Assembly: GCF_012844455.2 (NCBI RefSeq)
Contig: NZ_JABBCQ020000011.1
Span: 62,001 to 126,000 of the forward strand
From: Comamonas suwonensis
Lineage (GTDB): Bacteria > Pseudomonadota > Gammaproteobacteria > Burkholderiales > Burkholderiaceae_C
DNA: 64,000 nucleotides
Direction of reading: 5' to 3'
The first letter of the stretch is position 1; every line of letters begins with the position of its first letter. Under the pieces are notes generated by a model. That model did not search any database, was not told the origin of the DNA, and was given only the letters and a program-made list of their open reading frames with translations. The position numbers and the translations under genes were made by a program. Shown in pieces: positions 28,859 through 36,699 of the stretch.

Positions 28859-30310
28859 TTAGAACGGATAGTGGCGCTCTGCGGTCTGCATGGTCACCCA
28901 GCGGGTTTCAGTAAAGGCGTCAATGCCTTGCCGCCCGCCAAAGTGGCCGTAGCCCGAAGCTTTGACGCCGCCAAAAGGCATCTGCGCTTCGTCATGCACG
29001 GTAGGGCCGTTGATGTGGCAGATGCCGGCCTCGATGCGTGCCGCCACGCGCCAGCCGCGGGCGGTGTCTTTGGTGAAGACGGCCGAGGACAGACCGAACT
29101 CGTTGTCGTTGGCCGTGGCAATGGCTTCTTCTTCGCCGTTGACGCGAACAATGGCTTTGACGGGGCCAAAGGTCTCTTCGTGGAAGATACGCATTGCGGG
29201 TGTCACATGGTCGATCAGCGTGGCAGGCATCAGCGTGTTCTCGGCCTTGCCGCCGCAAACGAGCTTGGCGCCCTTGGCCAGCGCATCGTCGATCATGGCA
29301 TTGCAGCGCTCCACCGTCGCCAGATCGACGACGGACCCCAGTACCACCGGGCCTTTGCGTGGGTCGCCCAGCGGCAGGCTTTGGGCCTTGGCGGCAAATT
29401 TGGCGATGAACTCCTCGGCCACCTTGTTGTCCACCACAAAGCGCTCGGTGGACATGCAGATCTGGCCCGAGTTGGCGAAGGCTCCAAAGGTGGCAGCGGC
29501 CACGGCGGCGTCGATATCGGCATCGTCCAGCACCAGGAAGGGTGCTTTTCCACCCAGCTCCAGCAGGGCCGGTTTGAGGTGCTTGGCGCAGGTCTGACCG
29601 ATGATGCGGCCCACCTTGGTGGAGCCGGTAAAGCTCACGCGGCGCACGGCGGGGTGGGCCACGATGGCTTCAACCACGGCACCCGCATCGGCGGGGGCAT
29701 TGGTCACAAAGTTCACCACGCCTGCAGGCAGGCCTGCGTCCTGCAGCGCTTCGATGATCAGGCCATGCGTGGCGGGGCAGAGTTCAGAACCTTTGAGGAT
29801 GACTGTGTTGCCGCAGGCCAGAGCGGTGGAAATGCTGCGCACGGCCAGAATCACGGGCGCATTCCAGGGCGCAATGCCCAGCACCACCCCAGCGGGCTGG
29901 CGCACGGCCATGGCCACGCTGCCCGGCACATCGGAGGGAATGATCTCGCCATTGATCTGCGTGGTCAGCGAGGCGGCTTCCAGCAGCATGCTGGCGGCCA
30001 GATGCACATTGAAGCCGGCCCAGATGCCCGATGCTCCGGTCTCGGCGGCCATGGCGGCGGCAATCGCTTCGCCCTTGGCTTCGAGTGCGTGCGAGGCTTT
30101 CATCAGCATGGCGCGGCGGGCGTTAGGGCCCAGTTGCGACCAGGCGGGGAAGGCGGCGGCTGCGGCATCACAGGCGCGAATCGCATCTTCGGTGGTGGCG
30201 GCTGGCGCACGGGTGGCAACGCTTCCATCCAGCGGGTTCTTGCGCTCGAAAGTCGCGCCATTGCTGGCGATGCATTCCTGGCCGGCGATCAGCATTTTTT
30301 GTTCGATCAT
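28859..30310 (-). CDS. Aldehyde dehydrogenase (salicylaldehyde/vanillin dehydrogenase type)
   Basis: 483-residue NAD(P)-dependent enzyme oxidising an aldehyde to its acid in the cytosol. The catalytic set is complete: N150 (APWNAPVIL), E251 (LELGGKAP) and C285 (NSGQICMSTE); the cofactor glycine motif is FTGSTKVG. The overall sequence resembles the salicylaldehyde and vanillin dehydrogenase group acting on aromatic aldehydes; the substrate is inferred. It lies 24 bases after the livF-like gene on the same strand, so it appears to be the last gene of the ABC importer operon. That links import of a compound to oxidation of an aldehyde made from it. Confidence 0.9.
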   Translation of the reverse strand: MIEQKMLIAGQECIASNGATFERKNPLDGSVATRAPAATTEDAIRACDAAAAAFPAWSQLGPNARRAMLMKASHALEAKGEAIAAAMAAETGASGIWAGFNVHLAASMLLEAASLTTQINGEIIPSDVPGSVAMAVRQPAGVVLGIAPWNAPVILAVRSISTALACGNTVILKGSELCPATHGLIIEALQDAGLPAGVVNFVTNAPADAGAVVEAIVAHPAVRRVSFTGSTKVGRIIGQTCAKHLKPALLELGGKAPFLVLDDADIDAAVAAATFGAFANSGQICMSTERFVVDNKVAEEFIAKFAAKAQSLPLGDPRKGPVVLGSVVDLATVERCNAMIDDALAKGAKLVCGGKAENTLMPATLIDHVTPAMRIFHEETFGPVKAIVRVNGEEEAIATANDNEFGLSSAVFTKDTARGWRVAARIEAGICHINGPTVHDEAQMPFGGVKASGYGHFGGRQGIDAFTETRWVTMQTAERHYPF

Positions 30311-30334
30311 TGGGTACTCCTTGCTTGTTCAAAA

Positions 30335-31048
30335 TCAGTGTGTGCCGCCCAGGTACGCGCGTCGCACGGCCGGGCTGTTGGAAAGTTCTGCGGCCGAACC
30401 CTGGCCCACAATGCGGCCAGTCTCGAGCAGATAACCGCGATCTGCAATCGCCAGGCTTTGGCGGGCGTTCTGCTCTACCAGCAGCACGCCCATTCCCAGT
30501 GTTTTGATGCGGGCCAGCGCTGCAAACAGCTCTTTGCACATCAGTGGAGACAGGCCTAGCGAAGGTTCGTCCAGCAGCAAAATATCGGGTTGGCTCATCA
30601 GGGCGCGGCCCACGGCCACCATTTGCTGCTCGCCGCCGCTCATGGTGCGAACGGCCTGGGGCAGGCGGTCGCGCAGCTTGGGGAAGAGGGTAAAGACCTG
30701 CTCCAGATTCTTGGCCTCATTGGCTCGCGCACGCTGTGGCTGTGCGCCCAGTTGCAGATTTTCTTTCACACTCAAATCACCAAACACGCCGCGTCCTTCG
30801 GGTACCAGTGCCAGGCCGGACTGCACGATAGCGTGGGCGGGCAAGCGCATCAGTTCCTTTCCGGCCAGTTGCGCACTGGCACCGGACTGTGGCGTGACCA
30901 TGCCGCCCAGCGCCTTGAGCAGGCTGGACTTGCCCGCACCGTTGGCGCCCAGCATCACCACCAGCTCTCCGGGCTGCACATTGAGACTGACCTGGTGCAG
31001 GGCTTCGTGCTTGCCGTAGCTCACCGAGATATTGCGCACATCAAGCAT
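30335..31048 (-). CDS. livF: ABC transporter ATP-binding protein, LivF family
   Basis: 237-residue ATPase of branched-chain-amino-acid-type importers. The ATG at 31048 gives MLDVRNISVSYGKHEALHQV. Walker A is GANGAGKSSLLKA, the signature is MSGGEQQMVA and Walker B is DILLLDEPSLGLSP. It overlaps the livG-like gene by 8 bases. The frame extends upstream to 31087, but only inside that gene. Together with the following permeases it drives uptake; the substrate is set by the binding protein at 33847 and is unknown. Confidence 0.94.
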   Translation of the reverse strand: MLDVRNISVSYGKHEALHQVSLNVQPGELVVMLGANGAGKSSLLKALGGMVTPQSGASAQLAGKELMRLPAHAIVQSGLALVPEGRGVFGDLSVKENLQLGAQPQRARANEAKNLEQVFTLFPKLRDRLPQAVRTMSGGEQQMVAVGRALMSQPDILLLDEPSLGLSPLMCKELFAALARIKTLGMGVLLVEQNARQSLAIADRGYLLETGRIVGQGSAAELSNSPAVRRAYLGGTH

Positions 31049-31811
31049 GGTGGGTCTCCGCAGTTTCTTCTTCACCACCATCCACATCCTCGCCCAAATA
31101 GGCGCGTACTACTTCGGGTTCCTTTAGTACTTGTGCCGTGGGGCCGTCGGCAATCTTGGTGCCGGCATTCATCACCACGCAACGGCTGCAAAGAGCGTGC
31201 ACGGCATCCATCACATGCTCGACCATGAGAATCGTCAGCCCTGTGGACTGCAGTTGCTGAATCAATGCAATGCCTTGCTGCAGCTCGGTGGGGTTGAGGC
31301 CGGCCAGCCATTCATCCAGCAGAAGAATTTGCGGCTCAAGCGCCAGTGCGCGGGCCAGCTCCAGGCGCTTTTGGTTGATGTAGGTGAGGTCACCGGCCGG
31401 TAGGTGTGCAAATTCGCCCAGACCGACCTGCACCAGCAGCGCCAGCGCCCGCTGCGTGGCCGCTTTGCCAAACAGCGGGCGAGGTTTGAAGGCCAGGCCG
31501 GCGATGACGTTGTCCATGCAGCTCATGGAGCCCAGCACCTTGACCAGCTGAAAGGTGCGTGCAATGCCTAGCCGCGCAATCTGATGGCTTTTGAGTGTGT
31601 GAATGGGCTGGCCGTGAAACAGAATCTCACCGCCGTTGACGGGCAGAGCGCCCGAGATCAGGTTCATGGCCGTGGTCTTGCCCGAACCGTTGGGGCCGAG
31701 GAGACCCACGACTTCGCCGGGGTAGATGTCAAAGCTCAGTTCGTTGACCGCGACCAGACCACCGAAGCGTTTGGTAGCCGAGCGCACGGAGAGCAGGGTG
31801 GCTGTCTTCAT
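31041..31811 (-). CDS. livG: ABC transporter ATP-binding protein, LivG family
   Basis: 256-residue partner ATPase. Walker A is GPNGSGKTTAMNL and Walker B is ILLLDEWLAGLNP; the switch His is in LMVEHVMDAV. The signature motif is unusual: where LivG proteins normally have LSYGQQRR, this reads LTYINQKRLELARAL, keeping Gln and Lys/Arg but losing the Gly. The Walker B flank has W in place of the usual P after the catalytic Glu. It overlaps the livM-like gene by 4 bases. The altered signature may tune ATPase rate or reflect relaxed constraint. Confidence 0.93.
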   Translation of the reverse strand: MKTATLLSVRSATKRFGGLVAVNELSFDIYPGEVVGLLGPNGSGKTTAMNLISGALPVNGGEILFHGQPIHTLKSHQIARLGIARTFQLVKVLGSMSCMDNVIAGLAFKPRPLFGKAATQRALALLVQVGLGEFAHLPAGDLTYINQKRLELARALALEPQILLLDEWLAGLNPTELQQGIALIQQLQSTGLTILMVEHVMDAVHALCSRCVVMNAGTKIADGPTAQVLKEPEVVRAYLGEDVDGGEEETAETHHA

Positions 31812-32749
31812 GGTTTGTCCACCTTTTGGGCTGAGCTTTTTCCAAACAGCTTGGCTAGCACGCCAGACAAGCCTTGGGGGATGAAATACACGATCACGAT
31901 AAACACCAGGCCCAGCAGAATCGAGAAATGGTTGGGAAAGTTGGCACCCAGGTATTCAAACAGCAGCACCAGCGGCACGGCTCCCAGAATCGGGCCGAAT
32001 AGTGCACCGGCGCCGCCCAGTAAGGCCATGATCAGCGTCTGAAACGAGATGGCAGGGGCGAAGGCAATGCTGGGGTCGATATAGGTCCAGCGCGGGGCCA
32101 TGATGGCGCCGGTGACGGTGATGAAGACGGCGCTGACGGTGAATAGCAGCACCTTGGCGTGCGTGGTGTTGATGCCCACGTGGGTGGCCACGGTTTCGTC
32201 CTCGCCGATCACGCGCAGGGCCAGGCCCAGGCGCGAGCGGTTGATGAGGGCGCGCAGCGCCAGCACCAGTGCCAGCAGGGCCAGCAACTGCCAGTAGATG
32301 TCGAGCTGGGTGATGTCCACAAACACATAGCGGCCCAGGTCTTTGGTGATGTTCACCTCCCACCAGGTCACCAGTTGCTTGACCAGCTCGGCCAGGCCAA
32401 AGCTGAAGATCACAAAGTACACGCCCGACAGGCGCAGCGTGGACAGGCCCACCAGCAGCGCGGTGACCAGCCCCACACCGGCAGCAATGCCCAGCACGGC
32501 AGCCCATGGCAGCGATTCACCAAAAACGGCCGTGACGTAGGCACCGAGGCCGAAGAAGGCGACGGTGGCCAGCGAGATATAGCGTGTGGGTCCCGAGAAC
32601 AGTGCCCAGGCTGTGGCCAGCACGCAGTACATGAGGATGCTGATAAGTAGGGACAGGTAGTACTCGTCCGTCAGCCAGCGCGGCAGCAAGGCCAGACCGG
32701 CGGTGGCGATGGCGCAGAGGGCCCAGATCAGAACTTCTTTACGGCTCAT
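31808..32749 (-). CDS. livM: ABC transporter permease, LivM family
   Basis: 313-residue inner-membrane permease with about ten hydrophobic segments, starting MSRKEVLIWALCAIATAG at the ATG at 32749. The family EAA-like loop appears as NRSRLGLALRVIGEDETVA, then HVGINTTHAKVLLF. The same frame is open far upstream to 33457 but there only shadows livH. The stop overlaps livG and the start overlaps livH by 4 bases each, so translation is coupled across the operon. Confidence 0.93.
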   Translation of the reverse strand: MSRKEVLIWALCAIATAGLALLPRWLTDEYYLSLLISILMYCVLATAWALFSGPTRYISLATVAFFGLGAYVTAVFGESLPWAAVLGIAAGVGLVTALLVGLSTLRLSGVYFVIFSFGLAELVKQLVTWWEVNITKDLGRYVFVDITQLDIYWQLLALLALVLALRALINRSRLGLALRVIGEDETVATHVGINTTHAKVLLFTVSAVFITVTGAIMAPRWTYIDPSIAFAPAISFQTLIMALLGGAGALFGPILGAVPLVLLFEYLGANFPNHFSILLGLVFIVIVYFIPQGLSGVLAKLFGKSSAQKVDKP

Positions 32750-33621
32750 CGTGCAGCCCTCCCGAACAGGCCTGTGGGCTTGAACAGCAGCACCAGCAGA
32801 AATACCGCGTAGTTGACGGCCAGCGTCAGGCCGGGGTCGATGAAAGAGGCCACCAGTGTCTCGGCAAAGCCCAGCAGCATGCCGGCCACCAGGCAGCCCA
32901 TGAGATTGCCCACGCCGCCCATGATGACGACGATCAGTGCCTTCATCGCAAACATGGTGCCCATGCTGGCCGAGAAGGGCAAAAACATGCTGACCATCAC
33001 GCCGCAGACGGCCACCAGTGCGCCGCCCAGCCCGTAGGCCAGTGCCGCCGTGCTGCGCACATTGATGCCGACCATATGCGCAAACTGCGGTGCCACGGCC
33101 ACGGCGCGCACCACGGCTCCGGCGCGGGTGCGCGTTAGCAGCAGATAAAGTCCGCCACCCAACACCAGTGCCACGACCAGCACCAGCAGGCGATTGGCTG
33201 CGACCTTGCTGCCCAGAATCTCCACCGTGTCCGACAGATAGGTGTAGCTGTGATAGTCGCCGCCAAAGTTCACCAGCATGATGCCCTGTGCCACAAACAG
33301 CATGCCAAAGGTGGCCAGAATCGAATCCACCTCCAGCGATGGTCCGCCCTTGGCGCGGCGCACCAGCGGGGTCAGCAGCAGTTGGTAGATGACCCATTGC
33401 ACGGCAAAGCCCAGCGGCACGACCAGTGCCAGCACAAGCAGGGGCGAAATACCCCATTCCGTGACCGCGAAAAAAGCCAGAAAGGCCGGTGCAATCAGAA
33501 ACTCTCCATACGAGAGATTCATGATCCGCGCCACGCCGTACTGCAGCGTCAGCCCCATGGCCACCAGGCCGTAGAGGCCGCCGAGCATGGCGCCTGCGAG
33601 AAGAATGTCTATAAAGTTCAT
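32746..33621 (-). CDS. livH: ABC transporter permease, LivH family
   Basis: 291-residue permease starting MNFIDILLAGAMLGGLYGLV. Landmarks are ARIMNLSYGEFLIA and a cytoplasmic loop RTRAGAVVRAVAVAPQFAHMV followed by GINVRSTAALAYGLGG, the region contacting the ATPase. It forms the heterodimeric channel with the livM-like protein. It comes first among the membrane genes and is separated from the binding-protein gene by 225 bases containing repeat-like sequence. Confidence 0.94.
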   Translation of the reverse strand: MNFIDILLAGAMLGGLYGLVAMGLTLQYGVARIMNLSYGEFLIAPAFLAFFAVTEWGISPLLVLALVVPLGFAVQWVIYQLLLTPLVRRAKGGPSLEVDSILATFGMLFVAQGIMLVNFGGDYHSYTYLSDTVEILGSKVAANRLLVLVVALVLGGGLYLLLTRTRAGAVVRAVAVAPQFAHMVGINVRSTAALAYGLGGALVAVCGVMVSMFLPFSASMGTMFAMKALIVVIMGGVGNLMGCLVAGMLLGFAETLVASFIDPGLTLAVNYAVFLLVLLFKPTGLFGRAAR

Positions 33622-33664
33622 AGCGTGTACCGCTGGATATTCATTGTTCTTGTTATGAAATCAG

Positions 33665-33712
33665 TCTGAAGTGGCTTGAATGCATGCGCTGCCAGCTCTT
33701 GTTTTGATAGTT
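33665..33712. repeat. Interspersed Comamonadaceae-type repeat, copy 4
   Basis: GCTTGAATGCATGCGCTGCC followed by AGCTCTTGTTTTGATAGTTC, within the gap between the binding-protein gene and livH. It carries the AGCTnTTGnTTTGAT end seen in copy 6 (44645). Confidence 0.5.
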
Positions 33713-33764
33713 CTTGCAAAGCTGGGCGAGATGTTTGAACAGGCATGCCCCAGCAGCGGTGCAG

Positions 33765-33846
33765 CGAGCAAGCGCTGCCGTGCAGTGAGGCTGTCCCCCT
33801 CCCGCATTGCGAAGCAAAGCGAGAGAGGGAGAAGGCGCGCAGCGCC
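33765..33846. repeat. GC-rich low-complexity element, copy A
   Basis: Contains GCCCTCCC-like and AGAGAGGGAG runs around GCGAAGCAAAGCG, then GGCGCGCAGCGCC, a perfect palindrome. A related arrangement occurs at 36465. Both sit beside genes of the liv/AraC locus. Confidence 0.5.
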
Positions 33847-35070
33847 TTAGGGGGTGACACGCGGAATCACCGCCGGCTTCACGCCAGCGCGGTTAACGGG
33901 AGCAATGGCGTTGAACTCGCCGTTCTGCCACTGGCCCACATGCCAGAGCTTGGTCAGCATCTGGCCTTCCAGCTTCACATTGCCCAGCACGGTGTCGAAG
34001 CTGCCGGTCTTGAGCTCTTGCGTCACGGCGGCGCGGTCAATCTTGCCGACGCGCTCAATCGACTGCTGCAGCATTTGCAGCGAGGTGTAGACGATGGGGC
34101 TGGCAAAGCGGTCGCTTTCCTGGCCCGTGACTTCCTTGAAGCGCTTCAGATAGGCCTGCATCTGCGGATTGCTGGCATCGATGCCGCCGGGAGCCATCAC
34201 GCCTTCAGCCGCCGCGCCAAACTTGCCCTTGAACATGGGGAACTGCGTGCCCACGCCGGTGAACAGCACCTTGGGTGTCAGGCCCAGTGTCTTGGCCTGC
34301 TCATTGATCAGCATGGTGTCGGGCGGGTAGGAGTAGGCGACGAAGGTGTCCGCGCCCTTGCCCTTGGCTTCGTTGATGACGGGCGTCATGTCTTGCGTGC
34401 CGATGGGGTAGCTTTTGTCGTACACCAGCTCAAAGCCATGCTGCTTGGCCGCCTTGCGCGTGGCATTGGCCAGTTCCACGCCAAAGCCGTCGGCGATGTT
34501 GATCATGGCGATCTTGTTGTTGATCTTGCCTTCCTTCTTGGCCTTTTCCAGCATGGCGACCAGGTCTTCGGCGTATTCACCGCCGGTGCCCAGGAAGAAG
34601 AAGGCATGCTTCCAGCGTTTGGCCAGCTCAGGCGCCTTGTCGGTCACCGATGTGGCGGCCAGCAGCGGGTATTTGTGTTTTTCGTAGGTCGGCCCCACGG
34701 CCAGATTGGAGCCCGTGCTCCACGGCGGCAGCACAAAGTCCACCTTGTCCTGCGTGATCAGGCGTTCGGTGGCACGCACGGCTTCTTCGGTGCTGGAGCG
34801 GTCGTCGTACTCGATGACTTCAATCGGCACGCGCTTGTTATAGGCCTTGAGCATGATGCCGCCCGCATCATTGATCTCCTTGACCCACAGCTTGTAGTTG
34901 GGCGCGGTGGTGACGGAGGTCCCGCCCGCGTTGATGCCGGTCTTGGCAATGGCCCAGCCGATGCGGATGGACTTGGGCGCTTCTTGTGCCAGGGCCGCGC
35001 CGCCCAGACCGGCCAGCGCGGTAGCGGCGACCAGACTCTTGAGAATAAAGCGCTTGTTGCTGAGATTCAT
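33847..35070 (-). CDS. ABC transporter substrate-binding protein, LivK-type
   Basis: 407-residue periplasmic receptor. A Sec signal peptide ends in AALAQEAPK at about residue 29. The mature part begins with IRIGWAIAKTGINAGG, the usual first strand of type I periplasmic folds, and has VEVIEYDD-like and YSYPPDTMLINEQAK segments. Its length fits receptors for amides, urea, benzoates or other aromatic acids as well as amino acids; the sequence does not fix the ligand. It is the first gene of the operon and faces the AraC regulator across a 259-base region holding a tandem repeat that could be its operator. Confidence 0.92.
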   Translation of the reverse strand: MNLSNKRFILKSLVAATALAGLGGAALAQEAPKSIRIGWAIAKTGINAGGTSVTTAPNYKLWVKEINDAGGIMLKAYNKRVPIEVIEYDDRSSTEEAVRATERLITQDKVDFVLPPWSTGSNLAVGPTYEKHKYPLLAATSVTDKAPELAKRWKHAFFFLGTGGEYAEDLVAMLEKAKKEGKINNKIAMINIADGFGVELANATRKAAKQHGFELVYDKSYPIGTQDMTPVINEAKGKGADTFVAYSYPPDTMLINEQAKTLGLTPKVLFTGVGTQFPMFKGKFGAAAEGVMAPGGIDASNPQMQAYLKRFKEVTGQESDRFASPIVYTSLQMLQQSIERVGKIDRAAVTQELKTGSFDTVLGNVKLEGQMLTKLWHVGQWQNGEFNAIAPVNRAGVKPAVIPRVTP

Positions 35071-35101
35071 GCTTGTCTCCTGTGTGGATGGTTCCGGTTC
35101 T

Positions 35102-35165
35102 CAGATCAGTCATACGCTCTGAACCCGGTTTTTTCCCATCGTAGGAACACCGCGCCGCAGGGGTT
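35102..35165. promoter_or_regulatory. Tandem direct repeat, candidate AraC-family operator (reads 35165 to 35202)
   Basis: TTGTCTGGGTGTGCAC at 35165-35180 and TTGTCTGGCCGTGCAG at 35187-35202 are the same motif repeated at a 22-bp spacing, two DNA turns, which is typical of half-sites for AraC-family dimers. They lie between the divergent binding-protein and regulator genes. The end coordinate of this entry should be read as 35202. Confidence 0.5.
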
Positions 35166-35329
35166 TGTCTGGGTGTGCACAAAGTCTTGTCTGGCCGTGC
35201 AGACCTCTCTGGGTAAATACCAATTTCCCTTTGTGGCGCTGGGCGCGAGAAAGAGCTGGGCAGGCTGCTATGGATAATGAAGCATCCTGTTACGTGCAGG
35301 GAGAATGTGTTAACGACCGAGGAGTCCGC

Positions 35330-36289
35330 ATGCCCCAGGCCACCGCCGCTTATCAGACGACAGAGATGCAAGGCAAGCAGGCCATTGGTGCATGGCAGCA
35401 CTGGATGTCGTCGCTGTATGGCCTGGAAAGCGATGTCTATGACGACCAGCAGTTCTCGGCGCGTCTCAACACCTTTGAGCTGGGTGCTGTGGGGATGACC
35501 CAAATAGAGGCCAGCCGCCACCGTGTGCGGCGCACTTCGGCCAGCATGGCCAGTCACAGCACGGACTTCCTCAAGATCGTTGCCCCCTGGCAAGGCGCGG
35601 CCAGCGTCTGCCAGAAAGGCCGCCAGGCCCATGCGCGCAGCGGCCAATGGCTGATCTACGACAGCACGCAGGAATACGAGGTGCTCAACCCCGAGTGGTG
35701 CGAGCACTTGATCATCACCCTGCCCAAAAGCCGCTTTGCCGAGCATGGCCGCGCCGTGGATGCGCTGATGGGCAGCTATGTGGGCGGCACCGAAGGCGTC
35801 TCGCGCATTGCGCTGGACATGATGCGCGGCATGTTTGCCGAATGCCGGGTGATGGGGCCGGGTGTGGCCCAGCATGTGACGGATTCGCTGGTGCAGCTCA
35901 TTCAGCTGTCCCTGTTAGAGGCTTGTGGCCGAGCCTCAACGCTGAGCGCCAGCGAGCTGCTCAACAGCCGCATCAGGGCTTATGTGCGCCAGCATCTGCG
36001 TGACCCGGGCTTGTCTGCCGATGGCATGGCCGCTGCGCTCAACTGCAGCAAACGCCATCTCTACAACGCCTTTGCCGATGATGAACTGAGCATCAACCAG
36101 TATGTCTGGGCCCAGCGCATTGCGCTGTTTCAGCAAGATGTGCGCAAACGGGCCAACCAGCACTGCACGCTGACCGAGCTGGCGCTGGCCTGTGGCTTTG
36201 CCAGCGGTGCCCATCTGAGCCGCTTGTTCAAGCAGCACACGGGACAGACGCCGGTGCAGTTCAGAGCCGGGCTTGCGACGAGTCATTGA
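35330..36289 (+). CDS. AraC-family transcriptional regulator
   Basis: 319-residue regulator. The ATG at 35330 follows GAGGAG; the frame is open upstream to 35165 but that covers the candidate operator. The N-terminal part (about 30-190) is a cupin-like sensor of the AraC-binding type, with SHSTDFLKIVAPWQGAA and LIYDSTQEYEV. The C-terminal double helix-turn-helix (about 215-315) has GLSADGMAAALNCSKRHLYN and ELALACGFASGAHLSRLF. Divergence from the importer/aldehyde dehydrogenase operon suggests it controls that operon in response to a substrate or metabolite. Confidence 0.94.
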   Translation: MPQATAAYQTTEMQGKQAIGAWQHWMSSLYGLESDVYDDQQFSARLNTFELGAVGMTQIEASRHRVRRTSASMASHSTDFLKIVAPWQGAASVCQKGRQAHARSGQWLIYDSTQEYEVLNPEWCEHLIITLPKSRFAEHGRAVDALMGSYVGGTEGVSRIALDMMRGMFAECRVMGPGVAQHVTDSLVQLIQLSLLEACGRASTLSASELLNSRIRAYVRQHLRDPGLSADGMAAALNCSKRHLYNAFADDELSINQYVWAQRIALFQQDVRKRANQHCTLTELALACGFASGAHLSRLFKQHTGQTPVQFRAGLATSH

Positions 36290-36307
36290 CTGAACTAAAT
36301 GCCAAAC

Positions 36308-36352
36308 AGGCCTGTAGCGCTTACCTATCAAGCGCAAGCAGCTATCAAATAA
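36308..36352. repeat. Interspersed Comamonadaceae-type repeat, clearest copy
   Basis: AGGCCTGTAGCGCTTACC, then TATCAAGCGCAAGCAGCTATC and AAATAA (45 bp in all). The core AGCGCTT...CAAGCGC is self-complementary. This is the reference against which I judged the other copies in the window. Confidence 0.75.
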
Positions 36353-36372
36353 AGAGTTGCAAAGGCTAAAAG

Positions 36373-36405
36373 GTCGCCTGGGCTCCCAAGTCGGGCGGCT
36401 TTTTT
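36373..36405 (+). terminator. Terminator after AraC regulator
   Basis: GTCGCCTG pairs with CGGGCGGC (two G-T pairs) around an 11-base loop and is followed by TTTTTT. Confidence 0.7.
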
Positions 36406-36464
36406 AGTTTTCAGCGGCTAGGCACCAAGCCTGATCAGGCATGTCCAATCGAAAGATAGCAAGC

Positions 36465-36550
36465 GCCGCCGCGCAGCGAAGCGGTCATCCCACCTCCCTG
36501 GCGCGCAGCGCGAAGAGAGAGGGGGTCGTGGCAAAGCTGCTCAGCGGGCG
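36465..36550. repeat. GC-rich low-complexity element, copy B
   Basis: GCGCCGCCGCGCAGCGAAGC, CCCACCTCCC and GGCGCGCAGCGCG followed by AGAGAGAGGGGG repeat the components of the element at 33765 in a slightly different order. Confidence 0.5.
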
Positions 36551-36699
36551 CTTAAATATCTATCCCGCTTTGCCTGAAGCCAGAATGCACTTAGGTCCGG
36601 TGCATGCTTGATCGCTTGGTCATTGATCTGCGCTGACCGGCGTTATTGGGGGCTATAGGACAATGCAGACCATCGCTTAGATAGCAGGACTGTATTTTC

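Larger units (their letters stand above)
36290..36699. other. 410-bp gap between AraC regulator and oxygenase gene
   Basis: Contains the clear repeat copy (36308-36352), a terminator (36373-36405) and a second GC-rich element (about 36465-36550). The last 100 bases before 36700 should hold the oxygenase promoter. No gene is apparent. Confidence 0.65.

Noticed and set aside
28871-30559. Open frame of about 560 codons antisense to the aldehyde dehydrogenase gene
   Set aside because: Extremely Gly/His-rich, no motif, fully opposite a complete enzyme gene.
32750-33457. Long N-terminal extension of the LivM-type permease
   Set aside because: The extension lies in another frame of livH and has no membrane pattern. 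The ATG at 32749 gives the normal family start.
33745-35277. Open frame of about 510 codons antisense to the binding-protein gene
   Set aside because: It extends over spacer repeats and the opposite gene, with no recognised motif or ribosome site.
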